Assembly: GCF_004331915.1 (NCBI RefSeq)
Contig: NZ_CP036528.1
Location: 2,212,173 to 2,276,172 of the forward strand
DNA length: 64,000 nt
DNA from: Ureibacillus thermophilus
Lineage (GTDB): Bacteria > Bacillota > Bacilli > Bacillales_A > Planococcaceae
Reading direction: 5' to 3'
This document shows, piece by piece, positions 21,901 to 33,205 of the stretch. The stretch's first letter is position 1; the number at the start of each line of letters is the position of its first letter. The translations under genes were made by a program, and so were the position numbers. The notes beneath the pieces are model-generated. The model was not told the origin of the DNA, made no database searches, and saw only the letters and a program-made list of their open reading frames with translations.

Positions 21901-23667
21901 TTATTCTGGAAGATCCACTTTGATATGCAATTCTTTTAATTGTTTTGGTGTCACAGGGCTTGGCGCTTCCGTCAACAAGCAGCTTGCAGTCGCTGTTTTC
22001 GGGAAGGCAATTGTATCTCTTAAGTTGTTGCGGCCTGCTAAAATCATCACTAAACGGTCAAGACCCATCGCAATTCCGCCATGTGGTGGCACGCCGTATT
22101 CGAACGCTTCTAATAAGAAGCCGAATTGTTCATAAGCTTGTTCTTTCGTAAATCCTAAAAGATTAAACATTTTTTCTTGCAAGTCTCTTTCGTAAATCCG
22201 CAATGAACCTCCGCCCAGTTCATATCCGTTCAACACGATGTCATAAGCTTGGGCGCGGACTTTACCAGGATCTGTATCCATTAATTCGATATCTTCATCA
22301 AATGGACGAGTGAATGGATGGTGAGCCGCTGTATAGCGTTTTTCTTCTTCATCCCATTCAAGCAATGGCCAATCTGTCACCCAAAGGAAGGCAAATTGAG
22401 ATTCGTCGATTAAACCTAACTCTTTTCCAAGTTTGTTGCGCAATGCGCCAAGAGAAGCGGCAACGATGGAAGCTTCATCTGCTCCGAACAATAATAAGTC
22501 GCCAGGTTCAGCACCAGTTGCATTTTTGATATCTTCTACAATTTGGCCTTCAAAGAATTTCGCGATAGGACCAGTAAAGCCTTCTTCCGTCACTTTAATC
22601 CAAGCTAATCCTTTGGCACCGTAAATGGCAACAAATTCAGTTAACGCATCAATATCTTTGCGGGTAAACTTGTCGTTTGCCCCTTTAACATTGATTGCTT
22701 TTACAACGCCGCCTTTTTCAACAGCACTTGTAAATACTTTAAAATTGCAGTCTTTGACAATGTCTGTTAAGTTGATTAATTCCAAACCGAAACGAACATC
22801 TGGCTTATCGGAACCGAAACGATCCATTGCTTCTTGGTAAGTCATGCGTGGGAATGGCGTTTGCACTTCTATGCCTTTTACTTCTTTCATAACCGCAGCC
22901 AGCATGCGTTCTGTCATATCGATAATTTCGTCCATGGACATGAAAGATGTTTCAATATCCACTTGTGTAAATTCTGGTTGGCGGTCTGCACGCAAGTCTT
23001 CATCGCGGAAACAACGAGCGATTTGGAAATATTTTTCAAATCCAGCCACCATCAATAATTGTTTAAATAATTGCGGTGATTGTGGAAGGGCATAAAACTC
23101 CCCTTCATGCACGCGAGATGGAACTAAATAGTCGCGTGCGCCTTCAGGAGTGGATTTTGTTAAGATTGGCGTTTCCACTTCCAAGAATCCGTCATTTTGC
23201 AAGAAGTTGCGGATTGTACGAGTTACATCCGAACGCAATTTGAATGTGTTGTACATAACAGGACGTCTCAAATCTAAATAGCGGTATTTTAAACGTACAT
23301 CTTCGTTGATATCTACATAATCCTCAATAGCGAATGGAGGTGTTTTAGATGCGTTAATGATTTTAATGTCAGACGCTACAACTTCGATGTTACCTGTTGC
23401 AATATTAGGGTTTACTTGGCTAGGGTCGCGAAGTACGACTTTCCCTTCAATTTCCACTACATATTCGTTTCTGATTTTATCTGCAATTTCTCGGGCTTCA
23501 GGTGCTTCATCGCCAAATACAACTTGCACGATGCCAGTTCGGTCGCGAAGGTCAACGAAAATAAGGCTTCCTAAATCTCTTCGGCGTTGCACCCATCCTT
23601 TTAGCACCACTTGCTCGCCATGATGTTGTTCTCTTAACTCTCCGCAATAATGTGTTCTTTGAGCCAT
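21901..23667 (-). CDS. aspS: aspartyl-tRNA synthetase
   Basis: 588 residues, the bacterial-type AspRS length with its extra GAD insertion domain. N-terminal OB fold (anticodon binding; [16 protein letters not shown]), class II catalytic core with motif 2 [16 protein letters not shown] and motif 3 [11 protein letters not shown] near residue 540. AGGAGG lies 8 bases before the ATG. It is second in an operon with hisS (26-base gap) behind a T-box leader. Whether it is discriminating or also charges tRNA-Asn cannot be read reliably from sequence by eye. Confidence 0.96.
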   Translation of the reverse strand: MAQRTHYCGELREQHHGEQVVLKGWVQRRRDLGSLIFVDLRDRTGIVQVVFGDEAPEAREIADKIRNEYVVEIEGKVVLRDPSQVNPNIATGNIEVVASDIKIINASKTPPFAIEDYVDINEDVRLKYRYLDLRRPVMYNTFKLRSDVTRTIRNFLQNDGFLEVETPILTKSTPEGARDYLVPSRVHEGEFYALPQSPQLFKQLLMVAGFEKYFQIARCFRDEDLRADRQPEFTQVDIETSFMSMDEIIDMTERMLAAVMKEVKGIEVQTPFPRMTYQEAMDRFGSDKPDVRFGLELINLTDIVKDCNFKVFTSAVEKGGVVKAINVKGANDKFTRKDIDALTEFVAIYGAKGLAWIKVTEEGFTGPIAKFFEGQIVEDIKNATGAEPGDLLLFGADEASIVAASLGALRNKLGKELGLIDESQFAFLWVTDWPLLEWDEEEKRYTAAHHPFTRPFDEDIELMDTDPGKVRAQAYDIVLNGYELGGGSLRIYERDLQEKMFNLLGFTKEQAYEQFGFLLEAFEYGVPPHGGIAMGLDRLVMILAGRNNLRDTIAFPKTATASCLLTEAPSPVTPKQLKELHIKVDLPE

Positions 23668-23693
23668 GTTAGTTCCTCCTAATTCTTTGCGTG

Positions 23694-24965
23694 TTAGTTT
23701 AAATGTTGTTTTAAGTAATTCACAATTTCATTAATTTGCACTTTTTCTTGATTGCCTGTTTCCATTTGTTTTACTACGACAACGCCTTCTTCAAGCTCTT
23801 CTTCGCCAATGATGACAACAAATTTTGCTTGTAGGCGGTCCGCAGATTTGAGTTGGGCTTTCATTTTGCGCATCATATAGTCCATATCCGCTGAAATGCC
23901 TTTTAAGCGGAAAGAGCTGACAAGTTCAACAGCTTTTTCTTTTGCCTCATCTCCAAGGGCGATGACATAAACATCAAGTCCATCATTGACTTCCAATTCC
24001 ACACCCTCTGCTTCTAATGCAAGAAGTAATCGCTCGATAGATAAGGCAAAGCCGATGCCCGGAACGCTTGGACCCCCAATTTCCTCCACAAGGCCATTGT
24101 AGCGACCGCCGCCGCAAAGGGTTGTAATAGCGCCAAAACCTTCAGATGTGCTCATAATTTCAAAAGCCGTATGGTTATAATAATCCAATCCGCGCACAAG
24201 ATTTGGATCGACTTCATATTCAATGCCTAAAGCTTCCAAATATTTTTTTACTTGGTCAAAATACTCTTTGGAAGCCGGCGTTAAATAATCCGTTAATTTT
24301 GGTGCTGTTTTCATGAGTGGATGCTCGCGGTCCACCTTACAGTCTAAAATGCGCAATGGATTTTTTTCCAAGCGATTTTTACAGTCATCGCAGAATTCAT
24401 GAATATGCGGTTTGAAATGGTTGATTAGCGCTGTTCTGTGGGCATCTCTCGTTTCTTTATCGCCCAATGAGTTAATCACTAATTTTAAATGTTTTAATCC
24501 CAATGTCTGATATACATCCATAGCAAATGCGATGATTTCCGCATCTATGGCAGGATCCGCGCTTCCGATGGCTTCAACGCCAAATTGAACGAATTGGCGG
24601 TATCTACCTGCTTGTTGGCGCTCATAACGAAACATCGGACCCATATAAGAAAGCTTTACCGGCTGTTCAGGAGAACCGTACATTTTATGTTCCACATAGG
24701 CGCGAACCGTAGAAGCTGTTCCTTCTGGCCGCAATGTTAATGAACGGCCTCCCCGATCTTCAAAAGTATACATTTCCTTTTGAACAATATCTGTTGTATC
24801 CCCTACGCTACGTTGAAAAAGTTCCGTATGTTCGAAGATTGGTGTGCGTATTTCTTTATAACGATAAACGCGAGCCAATTCCCGTAATGTATTTTCGATT
24901 TTTTGCCATTTCGGCGTTTGATCTGGCAAGATATCTTGCGTGCCTCTAGGTACTTTATAAGCCAT
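23694..24965 (-). CDS. hisS: histidyl-tRNA synthetase
   Basis: 423 residues, class II synthetase. Start ATG 24965 ([11 protein letters not shown]) follows AAGGAG and matches the family; longer in-frame extensions run into the T-box terminator. Motif 2 [15 protein letters not shown] near residue 110, the histidine-specific segments [14 protein letters not shown] and CGGGRYNGL near 260-285, and a C-terminal anticodon-binding alpha/beta domain. First gene of hisS-aspS. Confidence 0.96.
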   Translation of the reverse strand: MAYKVPRGTQDILPDQTPKWQKIENTLRELARVYRYKEIRTPIFEHTELFQRSVGDTTDIVQKEMYTFEDRGGRSLTLRPEGTASTVRAYVEHKMYGSPEQPVKLSYMGPMFRYERQQAGRYRQFVQFGVEAIGSADPAIDAEIIAFAMDVYQTLGLKHLKLVINSLGDKETRDAHRTALINHFKPHIHEFCDDCKNRLEKNPLRILDCKVDREHPLMKTAPKLTDYLTPASKEYFDQVKKYLEALGIEYEVDPNLVRGLDYYNHTAFEIMSTSEGFGAITTLCGGGRYNGLVEEIGGPSVPGIGFALSIERLLLALEAEGVELEVNDGLDVYVIALGDEAKEKAVELVSSFRLKGISADMDYMMRKMKAQLKSADRLQAKFVVIIGEEELEEGVVVVKQMETGNQEKVQINEIVNYLKQHLN

Positions 24966-24997
24966 TTTGTATCTCCTTCCTGCAAACAAAATTTGGA

Positions 24998-25262
24998 ACA
25001 AAAAAATGCTCTCATCCCTCTCTTCAAGGGACGAAAGCATATGACTTCCGCGGTTCCACCCTAGTTGACGCAAAAAGGCGTCCACTCGTTACGGATAACG
25101 GCCGTTTCCGTTTTTCCCTACTCATTTTCAGGAAAAAGCCTCACAAGTGTTTTTCGCAAATCCCTCCGTAGGAAAGATTTCAGCCAATGTCTTTCCCTCT
25201 CTGGACTTCAGGCAATTGCTACTCTCTTGGTCATGGGCTTTCGACAACATTTTTACATTACT
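24998..25262 (-). promoter_or_regulatory. T-box riboswitch leader of hisS-aspS
   Basis: The minus strand carries the T-box sequence AGGGTGGAACCGCGG (around 25047-25062), the hallmark of the antiterminator that binds the 3' end of uncharged tRNA. It is followed by an intrinsic terminator with arms ATGCTTTCGTCCCT and AGGGATGAGAGCAT and T7 (25000-25041). Upstream lies a stem I region with AGAGAGTAGC and a specifier-side strand GCGAAAAACACTTG. By spacing from the conserved GAA the specifier would be AAC (Asn), followed by the expected purine; CAC (His) overlaps it two bases further on. Low charged tRNA would allow read-through into hisS-aspS. Confidence 0.88.
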
Positions 25263-25266
25263 TTTA

Positions 25267-25316
25267 ATCTTAATTGTGGAACGAAAAGTTGTCAACTATT
25301 TTCAAAAAAGTATAGA
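25267..25316. promoter_or_regulatory. divergent promoters of hisS leader and yrvJ sharing a -35 region
   Basis: Minus strand: TTGACA (25290-25295), 17 bases, TAAGAT (25267-25272) for the T-box transcript. Plus strand: TTGTCA (25289-25294), 16 bases, TATAGA (25311-25316) for the amidase gene. The two -35 hexamers overlap almost completely in TTGTCAA, so polymerase binding on the two sides should be mutually exclusive. Confidence 0.6.
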
Positions 25317-25380
25317 TTTATGCCTTCACTCCATTTTACAATAAAAAGAGATTTCAACATTTTTTGTCATTGAAAGTTGG

Positions 25381-26928
25381 ATGTTTATGAAACAAACAAT
25401 TTTATTTCTTTGTATGGCCCTTCTTCTAATTTGTTCTTCTGCATATCTTTCATCCTATGTTTTGGCCAACAATGGAGAAACCCGCATTGTTAATGCAGAG
25501 AAATTATATTTACGTGAAGGGCCTGGTTTATCTTATACCATCCTCGATACCCTTGAAAAAAACGAAAGATTAACAGTGTTGGATGCGGACGGGGATTGGC
25601 TTTATGTTGAAACCGATGGCAAAAAAGGATGGGTTGCCTCTTGGCTTACCCAAAAGGAACAAAAAGAAGATGTGCAAAAATATGCGATTGTACAAGTCGA
25701 TTATTTAAATATTCGGCTTGAGCCCTCCCTCGATTCCCCTATCCTTGGACAACTGTTTACAGGAGATCAAGTGGCTGTTCAAAATGAGCAAAATGATTGG
25801 ATTCAAATCCAGCATCAACAAATCTCCGGTTGGGTATCTTCTGATTTTGTAACCATCAACGAAACAAAAAACGATGAAACTAATAGGGAGCAAAGTGAAC
25901 CATCAGAATCTACCGAAATAAAGAATACGAATCAATTTACCATTGCTGTGGATGCTGTCATCGTTCGAAAGAAGCCGAGTTTAAAATCGAAACAGTTAGG
26001 CGTTGCCAAAAAGGGAGAACAATTTGAAGTCATCAATCGAAATCATCAATGGATTCAAATTGATTTTCACGGCAAAAAAGGATGGGTTTACAATTTTTAC
26101 GGAACTTTTGGAATTTCTGAAAACAATGATGATGAAAAAGAATTAAACAAGATTACCATCATCTACAATGGGACAAATATCCGAAAAGAGCCTTCCACTG
26201 CATCCAATGTATTGTTAAATGCCCAAGCCGGGGAACAATTTGTACGAATCGGCACAGAGGGAGATTGGTTTAAAATTCAACTGCCTGATGAAACTGTTGG
26301 CTATGTAGCTAGTTGGGTCGTTTCAGCAAATGAAAAAACCCCTAAACAAAATGAAAAGAAAGTAGAACGCAAAAAAGGAACCTTAAATGGCGTTACCATT
26401 GTGCTTGACCCTGGACATGGCGGAAATGACCAAGGAACAGCCGGGCTCCGTAATACCATTGAAAAAGAAATCACTTTAAAAACCGCTGAACTGTTAAAAA
26501 CAAAATTGCAGCAAGCGGGCGCTAATGTGATTTTAACCCGTGAATCCGACGTTTATGTGGGGCTTTATAAGAGGGTAGCATTAGCTCATCAACATGGGGC
26601 AGATGCTTTTATCAGCATTCATTATGATGCAAGTGAAGACCGCACCATCTCAGGATTTACAACCTATTATTACCATGATTATCAACACTCTCTTGCCCAA
26701 TATGTCCATGACGGAGTAGCAAATCAGCTTTCTTTACGCGACAGAGGCGTACAGAAGGGAAATTATTTGGTTTTGCGGGAGAACAAACAAAAGTCTGTTT
26801 TATTGGAATTAGGCTATTTAAGCAATCCGAGTGAGGAAAAAGTCATTAATGCGGAAAAATTCCGCGAACAAGCAACGATGGGCATTTATGAGGGCATATT
26901 AAATTATTTTGATGATCAGCTTGAATAA
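25381..26928 (+). CDS. yrvJ: N-acetylmuramoyl-L-alanine amidase with SH3 repeats (YrvJ-like)
   Basis: 515 residues, secreted. N-terminal signal peptide (FLCMALLLICSSAYLSSYVLA, cleavage near residue 29), four bacterial SH3 (SH3b) domains (about 33-92, 99-158, 179-243, 252-313) and a C-terminal Amidase_3 domain (about 335-510). Amidase zinc and catalytic residues appear in LDPGHGGNDQG, KEITLKTAE, FISIHYDAS and LLELGYLSN. It cleaves the bond between muramic acid and the stem peptide; the SH3 domains bind cell wall. It lies between hisS and dtd as yrvJ does in B. subtilis. The ribosome site is weak. Intron copy A follows directly after the stop codon. Confidence 0.9.
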   Translation: MFMKQTILFLCMALLLICSSAYLSSYVLANNGETRIVNAEKLYLREGPGLSYTILDTLEKNERLTVLDADGDWLYVETDGKKGWVASWLTQKEQKEDVQKYAIVQVDYLNIRLEPSLDSPILGQLFTGDQVAVQNEQNDWIQIQHQQISGWVSSDFVTINETKNDETNREQSEPSESTEIKNTNQFTIAVDAVIVRKKPSLKSKQLGVAKKGEQFEVINRNHQWIQIDFHGKKGWVYNFYGTFGISENNDDEKELNKITIIYNGTNIRKEPSTASNVLLNAQAGEQFVRIGTEGDWFKIQLPDETVGYVASWVVSANEKTPKQNEKKVERKKGTLNGVTIVLDPGHGGNDQGTAGLRNTIEKEITLKTAELLKTKLQQAGANVILTRESDVYVGLYKRVALAHQHGADAFISIHYDASEDRTISGFTTYYYHDYQHSLAQYVHDGVANQLSLRDRGVQKGNYLVLRENKQKSVLLELGYLSNPSEEKVINAEKFREQATMGIYEGILNYFDDQLE

Positions 26929-27292
26929 ATCGAGTAGGAGGGAGCGATGAACTCCCGTCCTCTCACACCACCGTACGTACGGTTCCGTATACGGCGGTTC
27001 AATTAAGATCATTGACGCAAGTTTTTATAACTTCCGTGAATAGCTGTTCTCTTTATGCCAGTGGTCACTCCACGCTCCAAGAGGACCCCCACGGGATTCA
27101 CCGCTTCCTCCCTCAAGTGAGGTACTAAGTTTTCTGTGTTCATCATGACCCACTGAATGCCAAGGGTTATTCTCTCTTAATTATTCGGTCCTTCTTAGTA
27201 GTTCTAAACCAACTAATACGATGACCTCTGCTGACTTCTGTCTTCGGGGTTCGGGACTTACACCCTATCGTTCATGTACATGCCGGGCGCAC
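26929..27292 (-). mobile_element. ORF-less group II intron, copy A (internally deleted)
   Basis: Read on the minus strand, the element starts GTGCGCCCGGCATG, matching the GUGYG 5' end of group II introns, and ends with domain V (ACCGCCGTATACGG, then CCGTACGTACGGTGGT) and a domain VI hairpin GGGAGTTCATCGCTCCC before CTCCTACTCGAT. Domain V has a CGC triad as in group IIC introns. It is 364 bases, with no reverse-transcriptase frame. Compared with copies B and C, about 270 internal bases are lost between two ACTTCTG repeats. Its 5' exon is the terminator hairpin of dtd (27296-27337) and its 3' side abuts the yrvJ stop codon. Confidence 0.8.
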
Positions 27293-27295
27293 ACA

Positions 27296-27337
27296 AAAAG
27301 TGGGCGTCTCAAACGACTTTTCAGACGCCCACTTTTC
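27296..27337 (-). terminator. rho-independent terminator of dtd, target of intron A
   Basis: Arms AAGTGGGCGTCT and AGACGCCCACTT with a 13-base loop and a T run on the minus strand. The intron begins directly after the T run. Confidence 0.85.
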
Positions 27338-27339
27338 TA

Positions 27340-27780
27340 TTATTTTGATTCTAGAATGATTGTAACCGGTCCATCATTGACAAGGGATACTTCCATCATC
27401 GCGCCAAAAATGCCCGTTTCCACTTTCAAACCTTGTTCACGCAGCGCTTCATTGAAGGCATTCCATAACGGTTCTGCCTGTTCTGGCCGGGCAGCTTCCA
27501 CAAAGCTCGGTCTTCTCCCTTTCTTTGTTTCTGCATACAACGTGAATTGGGAAACAGATAAAATATCCCCGCCATGCTCTTTGATGGAATGATTCATTTT
27601 CCCCTGTTCATCTTCCCAAATACGGATTTCCGCTACTTTCTTCGCTAAATATTGCACATCTTCCATTGTATCTGTATGGGTAATGCCCACAAGAAGCACA
27701 TACCCTTTCTCAATTTGTCCTGTCACTTTTCCATCAATGGTTACTTTCGCTTCTTTGCTTCGCTGCAAAACAACTCTCAT
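27340..27780 (-). CDS. dtd: D-aminoacyl-tRNA deacylase
   Basis: 146 residues, normal Dtd length. It removes D-amino acids mischarged on tRNA. Begins [17 protein letters not shown], with the conserved [17 protein letters not shown] segment near residue 78 (catalytic SQxT) and the C-terminal GxMxV-type motif in [18 protein letters not shown]. Start ATG 27780 follows GAGGTG by 8 bases; it starts 20 bases after the relA stop, as in the B. subtilis relA-dtd operon. Confidence 0.95.
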   Translation of the reverse strand: MRVVLQRSKEAKVTIDGKVTGQIEKGYVLLVGITHTDTMEDVQYLAKKVAEIRIWEDEQGKMNHSIKEHGGDILSVSQFTLYAETKKGRRPSFVEAARPEQAEPLWNAFNEALREQGLKVETGIFGAMMEVSLVNDGPVTIILESK

Positions 27781-27800
27781 TACAAACACACCTCAAAGCA

Positions 27801-29996
27801 TTAATTAATCACCCGTTGCACAGAATAAATATCTGGCATTTGTTTAATTTTCTCAACAACTTTATGCAAAACCGAAATATTCGAAATAGCAAGAGTTAGA
27901 TGAAGGGTTGCAATCTTATCATGGGCTGCGCGGCCAGAAACAGCTAAAATATTGACTTTTGTATCCGTCACCATATGCATGACATCATTTAATATGCCAG
28001 GACGATCAAAGGCAGAAATTTCAATATCCACTGGGTATTCTTTCTTCGTTGCTGAATCGGTATGCTCCCATTCCACTTCAATCAAACGATTTTCACCGCC
28101 TGACTGTATATTCGGACAATCTTTCCTGTGAACGGAAACCCCTCTTCCTTTCGTGATGAAGCCGACAATTTCATCGCCAGGAACCGGTGTACAGCATCGA
28201 GACAACCGCACTAATAAATTGTCGATGCCTTTGACGACAACCCCTAACTCTCCGCTGCTTTTCTTATGTTTTTGGCTTTTCATCTCTTTTTGGATTTTTT
28301 CAAGGGCTTCTTCTTGCTCCCGCTCTCTGCGCTTTTTCTCTGCCAAGCGATTAACCACTTGCTGAGGCGTAATTCCGCCAACACCAACGGCAGCATATAA
28401 ATCTTCCTCGTTGGCAAAATTCAATTTATTTAAAACCCTTTGAATATTTTCTTCAGAAAGCACTTCTTTTACATCAAATTCCTGTGCCCGAATTTCTTTT
28501 TCAATCAATTCTTTGCCTTTTAGGATATTTTCTTCACGCAAATGCTTTTTGAAAAATTGTTTAATTTTGTTTCTTGCCTGGGAACTTTGGGCAATTTTCA
28601 GCCAATCCCTGCTCGGACCAAAAGATTGCTTAGAAGTTAATATTTCCACAATATCTCCCGTTTTAAGCGGCGTATCAAGGGGAACCATTTTTCCATTCAC
28701 TTTGGCTCCGATCGTACGGTTTCCGATTTCTGTATGCACCCGGTAGGCAAAATCAATCGGAACGCTGCCAGCAGGCAATTCAATAACGTCTCCTTTTGGT
28801 GTGAACACATACACCATATCGGAGAATAAATCGAGCTTCAACGCTTCCATAAATTCTTCCGCATTGGAAGATTCATTTTGGAACTCCAGAATTTCGCGGA
28901 ACCACGTTAATTTTTGGTCGATGCTTTCTTTATTCGGATTGACTGATTTTCCTTCTTTATAAGCCCAGTGCGCAGCAATCCCGTATTCTGCGATTTTGTG
29001 CATTTCTTTTGTACGAATCTGCACTTCCAAAGGATCCCCATAAGGTCCAATGACAGTTGTATGAAGGGATTGGTACAAGTTTTGCTTAGGCATGGCAATA
29101 TAATCTTTAAAACGGCCAGGCATCGGTTTCCAAAGAGTATGAACAATTCCTAAAACCGCATAACAATCTTTAATACTGTCAACAATGATACGGACAGCCA
29201 ATAAATCATAAATCTCATTAAACTCTTTATTTTGCAGAACCATTTTGCGATAAATGCTGTAAATATGTTTCGGACGGCCGTAAATTTCTGCTTCAATATT
29301 CACTTCTTTTAATTGGGAGCGGATTTCTCCCATGACATTTTCCAAATACGCTTCCCGTTCCGTACGTTTTCGTTTCATTAAGTTTACGATTCGATAATAT
29401 TGTTGAGGATTTAAATAGCGGAGAGCCGTGTCTTCCAACTCCCATTTCACCTTTGAAATTCCAAGGCGATGGGCAAGAGGAGCGAAAATTTCCAAAGTTT
29501 CCTGAGAAATTCGTCGCTGCTTTTCTGTGGATAAATGTTTTAACGTACGCATATTGTGAAGGCGGTCGGCTAATTTAATCAAAATAACACGAATATCCTG
29601 GGCCATTGCAACAAACATTTTTCGATGGTTTTCAGCCTGCTGCTCTTCCTTTGATAAATATTTAATTTTTCCTAATTTTGTGACACCATCAACAAGCATG
29701 GCCACTTCTTCGCCAAATTCAGCTACTAAATCTTCCCTTGTCACAGAAGTATCTTCCACTACGTCATGTAGAAATCCGGCTGCTACTGTTGGTGGATCCA
29801 TTTGAAGATCCGCTAATATACCAGCCACTTGTATTGGATGGATAATATATGGTTCTCCCGATTTGCGAGTTTGTTCTTTATGAGCTTCTTTTGCCACTTC
29901 ATAAGCTTTTTTCACAAATTCGACGTGCTCATCATTCATATACGTTTTTATTTTTTCAAATACATCTTCGGGCGTCAAAATTTGCTCTTTCGCCAT
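27801..29996 (-). CDS. relA: bifunctional (p)ppGpp synthetase/hydrolase
   Basis: 731 residues, long Rel type. Makes (p)ppGpp on starved ribosomes and degrades it. Order: HD hydrolase domain with HDVVEDT (near residue 77), synthetase domain with [14 protein letters not shown] domain ([17 protein letters not shown], near 415), helical/zinc-finger region with CCTPVPGD, and a C-terminal ACT domain. The intact HD box means it keeps hydrolase activity. Start ATG 29996 ([12 protein letters not shown]) follows GAAGGTGG; the longer open frame upstream is AT-rich leader. Own promoter at 30104-30131. Confidence 0.96.
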   Translation of the reverse strand: MAKEQILTPEDVFEKIKTYMNDEHVEFVKKAYEVAKEAHKEQTRKSGEPYIIHPIQVAGILADLQMDPPTVAAGFLHDVVEDTSVTREDLVAEFGEEVAMLVDGVTKLGKIKYLSKEEQQAENHRKMFVAMAQDIRVILIKLADRLHNMRTLKHLSTEKQRRISQETLEIFAPLAHRLGISKVKWELEDTALRYLNPQQYYRIVNLMKRKRTEREAYLENVMGEIRSQLKEVNIEAEIYGRPKHIYSIYRKMVLQNKEFNEIYDLLAVRIIVDSIKDCYAVLGIVHTLWKPMPGRFKDYIAMPKQNLYQSLHTTVIGPYGDPLEVQIRTKEMHKIAEYGIAAHWAYKEGKSVNPNKESIDQKLTWFREILEFQNESSNAEEFMEALKLDLFSDMVYVFTPKGDVIELPAGSVPIDFAYRVHTEIGNRTIGAKVNGKMVPLDTPLKTGDIVEILTSKQSFGPSRDWLKIAQSSQARNKIKQFFKKHLREENILKGKELIEKEIRAQEFDVKEVLSEENIQRVLNKLNFANEEDLYAAVGVGGITPQQVVNRLAEKKRREREQEEALEKIQKEMKSQKHKKSSGELGVVVKGIDNLLVRLSRCCTPVPGDEIVGFITKGRGVSVHRKDCPNIQSGGENRLIEVEWEHTDSATKKEYPVDIEISAFDRPGILNDVMHMVTDTKVNILAVSGRAAHDKIATLHLTLAISNISVLHKVVEKIKQMPDIYSVQRVIN

Positions 29997-30103
29997 GATT
30001 TGTCCACCTTCAAAAAATTTTCTGTTTAATAGTATAAAATTAATTTTATAAAAAAAATATATAAAAAGTAAAGCCCAGTCTTTTAATATTACTTTCAATC
30101 AAC

Positions 30104-30131
30104 ATTTTAGAATATTGTAGGAATTTGTCAA
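30104..30131 (-). promoter_or_regulatory. sigma-A promoter of relA-dtd
   Basis: Minus strand TTGACA (30126-30131) and TAAAAT (30104-30109), 16 bases apart, about 100 bases before the relA start and after the apt terminator. Confidence 0.55.
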
Positions 30132-30169
30132 AATTTTTCTACTGTAATATTCTTTCTTTAATATAGATA

Positions 30170-30207
30170 GAAAAAATTCGCACGTTATTCATTTCGTGCG
30201 AATTCTT
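30170..30207 (-). terminator. rho-independent terminator of recJ-apt
   Basis: Minus-strand arms GAATTCGCACG and CGTGCGAATT with a 10-base loop, followed by TTTTTTC, just beyond the apt stop. Confidence 0.85.
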
Positions 30208-30216
30208 CCGAGAAAA

Positions 30217-30729
30217 TCAATATTGAAGCAATGTTTTTATAGGATAATTTCCGATTTTTTCTCGGCCCTTTAACTCTGTCAATTCAATAATGAATGCACA
30301 GCCTACCACTTCGCCGCCAAGTTTTTCAACTAGCTTGATTGTTGCTTCCACCGTGCCTCCTGTTGCAAGCAAGTCATCAATAATCAACACTTTTTGTCCA
30401 GGCGATACAGCATCTTTATGCATGGTAAGTACGTTTTTCCCATATTCTAAATCGTACTCTACACTTACCACTTCTCTCGGCAATTTTCCTGGCTTGCGCA
30501 CTGGTGCAAAACCGATTCCTAATGCATAGGCAACAGGGCAGCCAACGATAAACCCGCGGGCTTCTGGACCAACAATAATTTCTGCTCCCACTTCTTTTGC
30601 AAATTCCACGATTTGGTCTACCGTATATTTAAAAGCATTCCCATTATCCATTAAAGGCGTAATATCTTTGAAGCTGATTCCTTCTTTTGGAAAATTCTCC
30701 ACAATTGCAATATGTTCTCTTAAATTCAT
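30217..30729 (-). CDS. apt: adenine phosphoribosyltransferase
   Basis: 170 residues, standard Apt length. Salvages adenine with PRPP to AMP. The PRPP-binding loop is [13 protein letters not shown] (near residue 120); N-terminal [14 protein letters not shown] and [10 protein letters not shown] are family signatures. Start ATG 30729 follows AAGGAGG by 8 bases. It starts 13 bases after the recJ stop, forming recJ-apt. Confidence 0.96.
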   Translation of the reverse strand: MNLREHIAIVENFPKEGISFKDITPLMDNGNAFKYTVDQIVEFAKEVGAEIIVGPEARGFIVGCPVAYALGIGFAPVRKPGKLPREVVSVEYDLEYGKNVLTMHKDAVSPGQKVLIIDDLLATGGTVEATIKLVEKLGGEVVGCAFIIELTELKGREKIGNYPIKTLLQY

Positions 30730-30742
30730 TACATGTTCCTCC

Positions 30743-33064
30743 TTAGGAATAAGAAAAATCCTTGATTCGCTCATTAAACCATTGCTTTAACTCCGAATAA
30801 GTGGAATATAAAAATTGTTGTTCCATTTCAATTTGCTGTTTGCGCAGTTGATAGCTGGCAGCTTCGGTTAAAGACCGTTTTTCAGTAAATGGATTCACTG
30901 AAATCAGACCATTTTCTATTGTAACAAAACCAAGCTCAAAAAACACCTTTGTCATAAACTGAATGGCGTCTACATTTAACCCTAAATGTTTCGATAAATG
31001 AGGAATGTGTTCCTTCAAGTTGATAAATGGCCGGCTTTTTAACAACGTATAATAGTGGGCAAAATGTTTCCGCGTTGGCATCCCATTGAAAAACAGAGGA
31101 TTTGGCGTATAAAATACTGCATAAATCCGTTTAGGTTTGGCCGTTTCAATCAGTTTTTCCATCTCATCGATTTGTTTAGGCAAATCTAAGAGCACTAGAA
31201 AAGGTGAAAGGGAAAGCATCACCGCATCCTCTACCAATTGAATGGATGGCAATATACCGTGGAAACATTGAACGGTTTCCTCACGAAAAGCAATAAAGGA
31301 AGAATCTGCTGGGACCAATTTTAACCACTGATGAGCATTTGCTTTTCCTCTAAGATCAAATAACTGCCATTCTGACGTCTGGACATCTGAGATGAAAAAT
31401 TGCGGTTTCTTTCGCCCTTGCCATTCGTTGATTTGCAAATCTCCAACAACGGATAATTTCACGCCATACGTGATTTCATCGTATAAATATCCTTTATAAA
31501 ATCCAACAGCATCGATTATTCCATAGGCATTTTCCAGTTCCATTTTAATATGCTCTTCCTTCGCCCCAATTTTGCGCATAGAGCGGACAGAAACTTGTTC
31601 GATTGCAAAAATCGGCTTTTCAAATCCGACGCCAAAAGGTTTTAAAGCTTGGATTTCTTCAATGGCTTCAACGGTCACTTCACTTAAATCAACTGGCACA
31701 TCAATGAATAATTTAGGAGTCAACAATTCCTCCGTTAAACACTCTAAAGCCTGCTGATGCAAGCGATTTCTTAATTCATCAATATGATTTGCTGTTAAGG
31801 TCATCCCAGCAGCCATTGGGTGACCGCCAAAATGAGGAAGAATATCCCGATTTTTTGCGAGTTCATTATATAAATGAAATCCATCAATACTTCTTGCAGA
31901 ACCTTTTGCAAGCCCCGATTCTTCATCGATAGATAGCACAATCGTCGGTTTGTAATATTTCTCCACTAATCGGGATGCAACAATCCCAATCACTCCCGAA
32001 TGCCATCCTTCTTTCGCCACAACCAGCACTAAAGAATTTTTTATATCCGGATTGTTTTCTATCATCTCAATGGCTTCTTCAGTGATGGTATTGACGAAAT
32101 CTTTTCGTTCATTGTTTTTTTGATTTAATAATTGGGCGCCTAAAGCTGCGCTTGCTCTATCTTCACTCATTAAAAATTCTACGCCGGGCTTTGCGTCATC
32201 TAAACGTCCAATGGCATTCAATCTTGGACCAAAATAAAAACCGATGATTTCTTCGTCAATTTCATGTTGTTTTACACCGGAGACTTCACATAATGCCTGA
32301 ACCCATGGATTAGTGGACTTTCGAATGTGCTCAATCCCTTTTTTAACAAGGTAGCGATTTTCCCCTGTCAATGGCACGAGGTCTGCAATGGTACCTATGG
32401 CAACATACTCAAATAAATGTTCGGGAACTTCTCCGTATAAAGCATGGGCAAGTTTAAAAGCAACTCCCACTCCCGCCAGTTCTCCAAAAGGATATTGCCC
32501 CTTTGGAATTCTTGGATGAACGATCACATCAGCGGGCGGAAGCTCATCTCCTGGTTCGTGATGGTCTGTCACAATTACATCCATTCCCAGTTCTTTCGCT
32601 AAACGAATCTGATCGATTCCACTAATCCCATTATCAACGGTGAGGATTAACTGAACGCCACTATCATGGGCCTTTCGAAACAATTCTTCATGAGGTCCAT
32701 ATCCATGGATAAAGCGGTTTGGAATTTCATATTCAACATCTGCACCTAAATCCAGAAGTACATTTAACATAACCGTTGTACTTGTTATGCCATCAGCATC
32801 ATAATCTCCATAGATTAATATTTTGTCCCCGCGATTTAGAGCGCGTTCAATGCGTTCGACCGCTTCCTTCATTCCTGATAACATAAACGGATTATGTAAA
32901 TGAGTATCATCTGTATAGAAAATATGTTTAGCTTCATCGATGGTTTGAACTCTTGAAGCCAATATTTTGGCGCTTAAACTTGAAATGCCTAATTCCCGTT
33001 GTAACCTTTGAACAAACAGTTGATCGGGATTTTGAATCTTCCACTTTCTTGTAGACTCTATCAT
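30743..33064 (-). CDS. recJ: single-stranded-DNA-specific exonuclease RecJ
   Basis: 773 residues, the long Bacillus-type RecJ. 5'-3' ssDNA exonuclease of recombination and repair. DHH-family metal motifs: [12 protein letters not shown] near residue 85 and [16 protein letters not shown] near 160; the DHHA1 domain carries [11 protein letters not shown] near 400; an OB fold and a Gram-positive C-terminal domain follow. The ATG follows GAGGAAGTGAGGAA. Upstream is the secDF terminator. Confidence 0.95.
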   Translation of the reverse strand: MIESTRKWKIQNPDQLFVQRLQRELGISSLSAKILASRVQTIDEAKHIFYTDDTHLHNPFMLSGMKEAVERIERALNRGDKILIYGDYDADGITSTTVMLNVLLDLGADVEYEIPNRFIHGYGPHEELFRKAHDSGVQLILTVDNGISGIDQIRLAKELGMDVIVTDHHEPGDELPPADVIVHPRIPKGQYPFGELAGVGVAFKLAHALYGEVPEHLFEYVAIGTIADLVPLTGENRYLVKKGIEHIRKSTNPWVQALCEVSGVKQHEIDEEIIGFYFGPRLNAIGRLDDAKPGVEFLMSEDRASAALGAQLLNQKNNERKDFVNTITEEAIEMIENNPDIKNSLVLVVAKEGWHSGVIGIVASRLVEKYYKPTIVLSIDEESGLAKGSARSIDGFHLYNELAKNRDILPHFGGHPMAAGMTLTANHIDELRNRLHQQALECLTEELLTPKLFIDVPVDLSEVTVEAIEEIQALKPFGVGFEKPIFAIEQVSVRSMRKIGAKEEHIKMELENAYGIIDAVGFYKGYLYDEITYGVKLSVVGDLQINEWQGRKKPQFFISDVQTSEWQLFDLRGKANAHQWLKLVPADSSFIAFREETVQCFHGILPSIQLVEDAVMLSLSPFLVLLDLPKQIDEMEKLIETAKPKRIYAVFYTPNPLFFNGMPTRKHFAHYYTLLKSRPFINLKEHIPHLSKHLGLNVDAIQFMTKVFFELGFVTIENGLISVNPFTEKRSLTEAASYQLRKQQIEMEQQFLYSTYSELKQWFNERIKDFSYS

Positions 33065-33155
33065 TTCCTCACTTCCTCACGAAGAACATTATACATAAAT
33101 TTTAATAGAATTGGACATACACTTTTCAAAATTCATCTAAGTATTAATATCACAA

Positions 33156-33189
33156 CAAAAAAGATACTCCCGAACAATCGGGAGTACCT
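33156..33189 (-). terminator. rho-independent terminator of secDF
   Basis: Minus-strand arms GTACTCCCGA and TCGGGAGTATC with a 4-base loop and T6 immediately after; 18 bases beyond the secDF stop. Confidence 0.85.
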
Positions 33190-33205
33190 GTCCCACAACG
33201 ATTCA

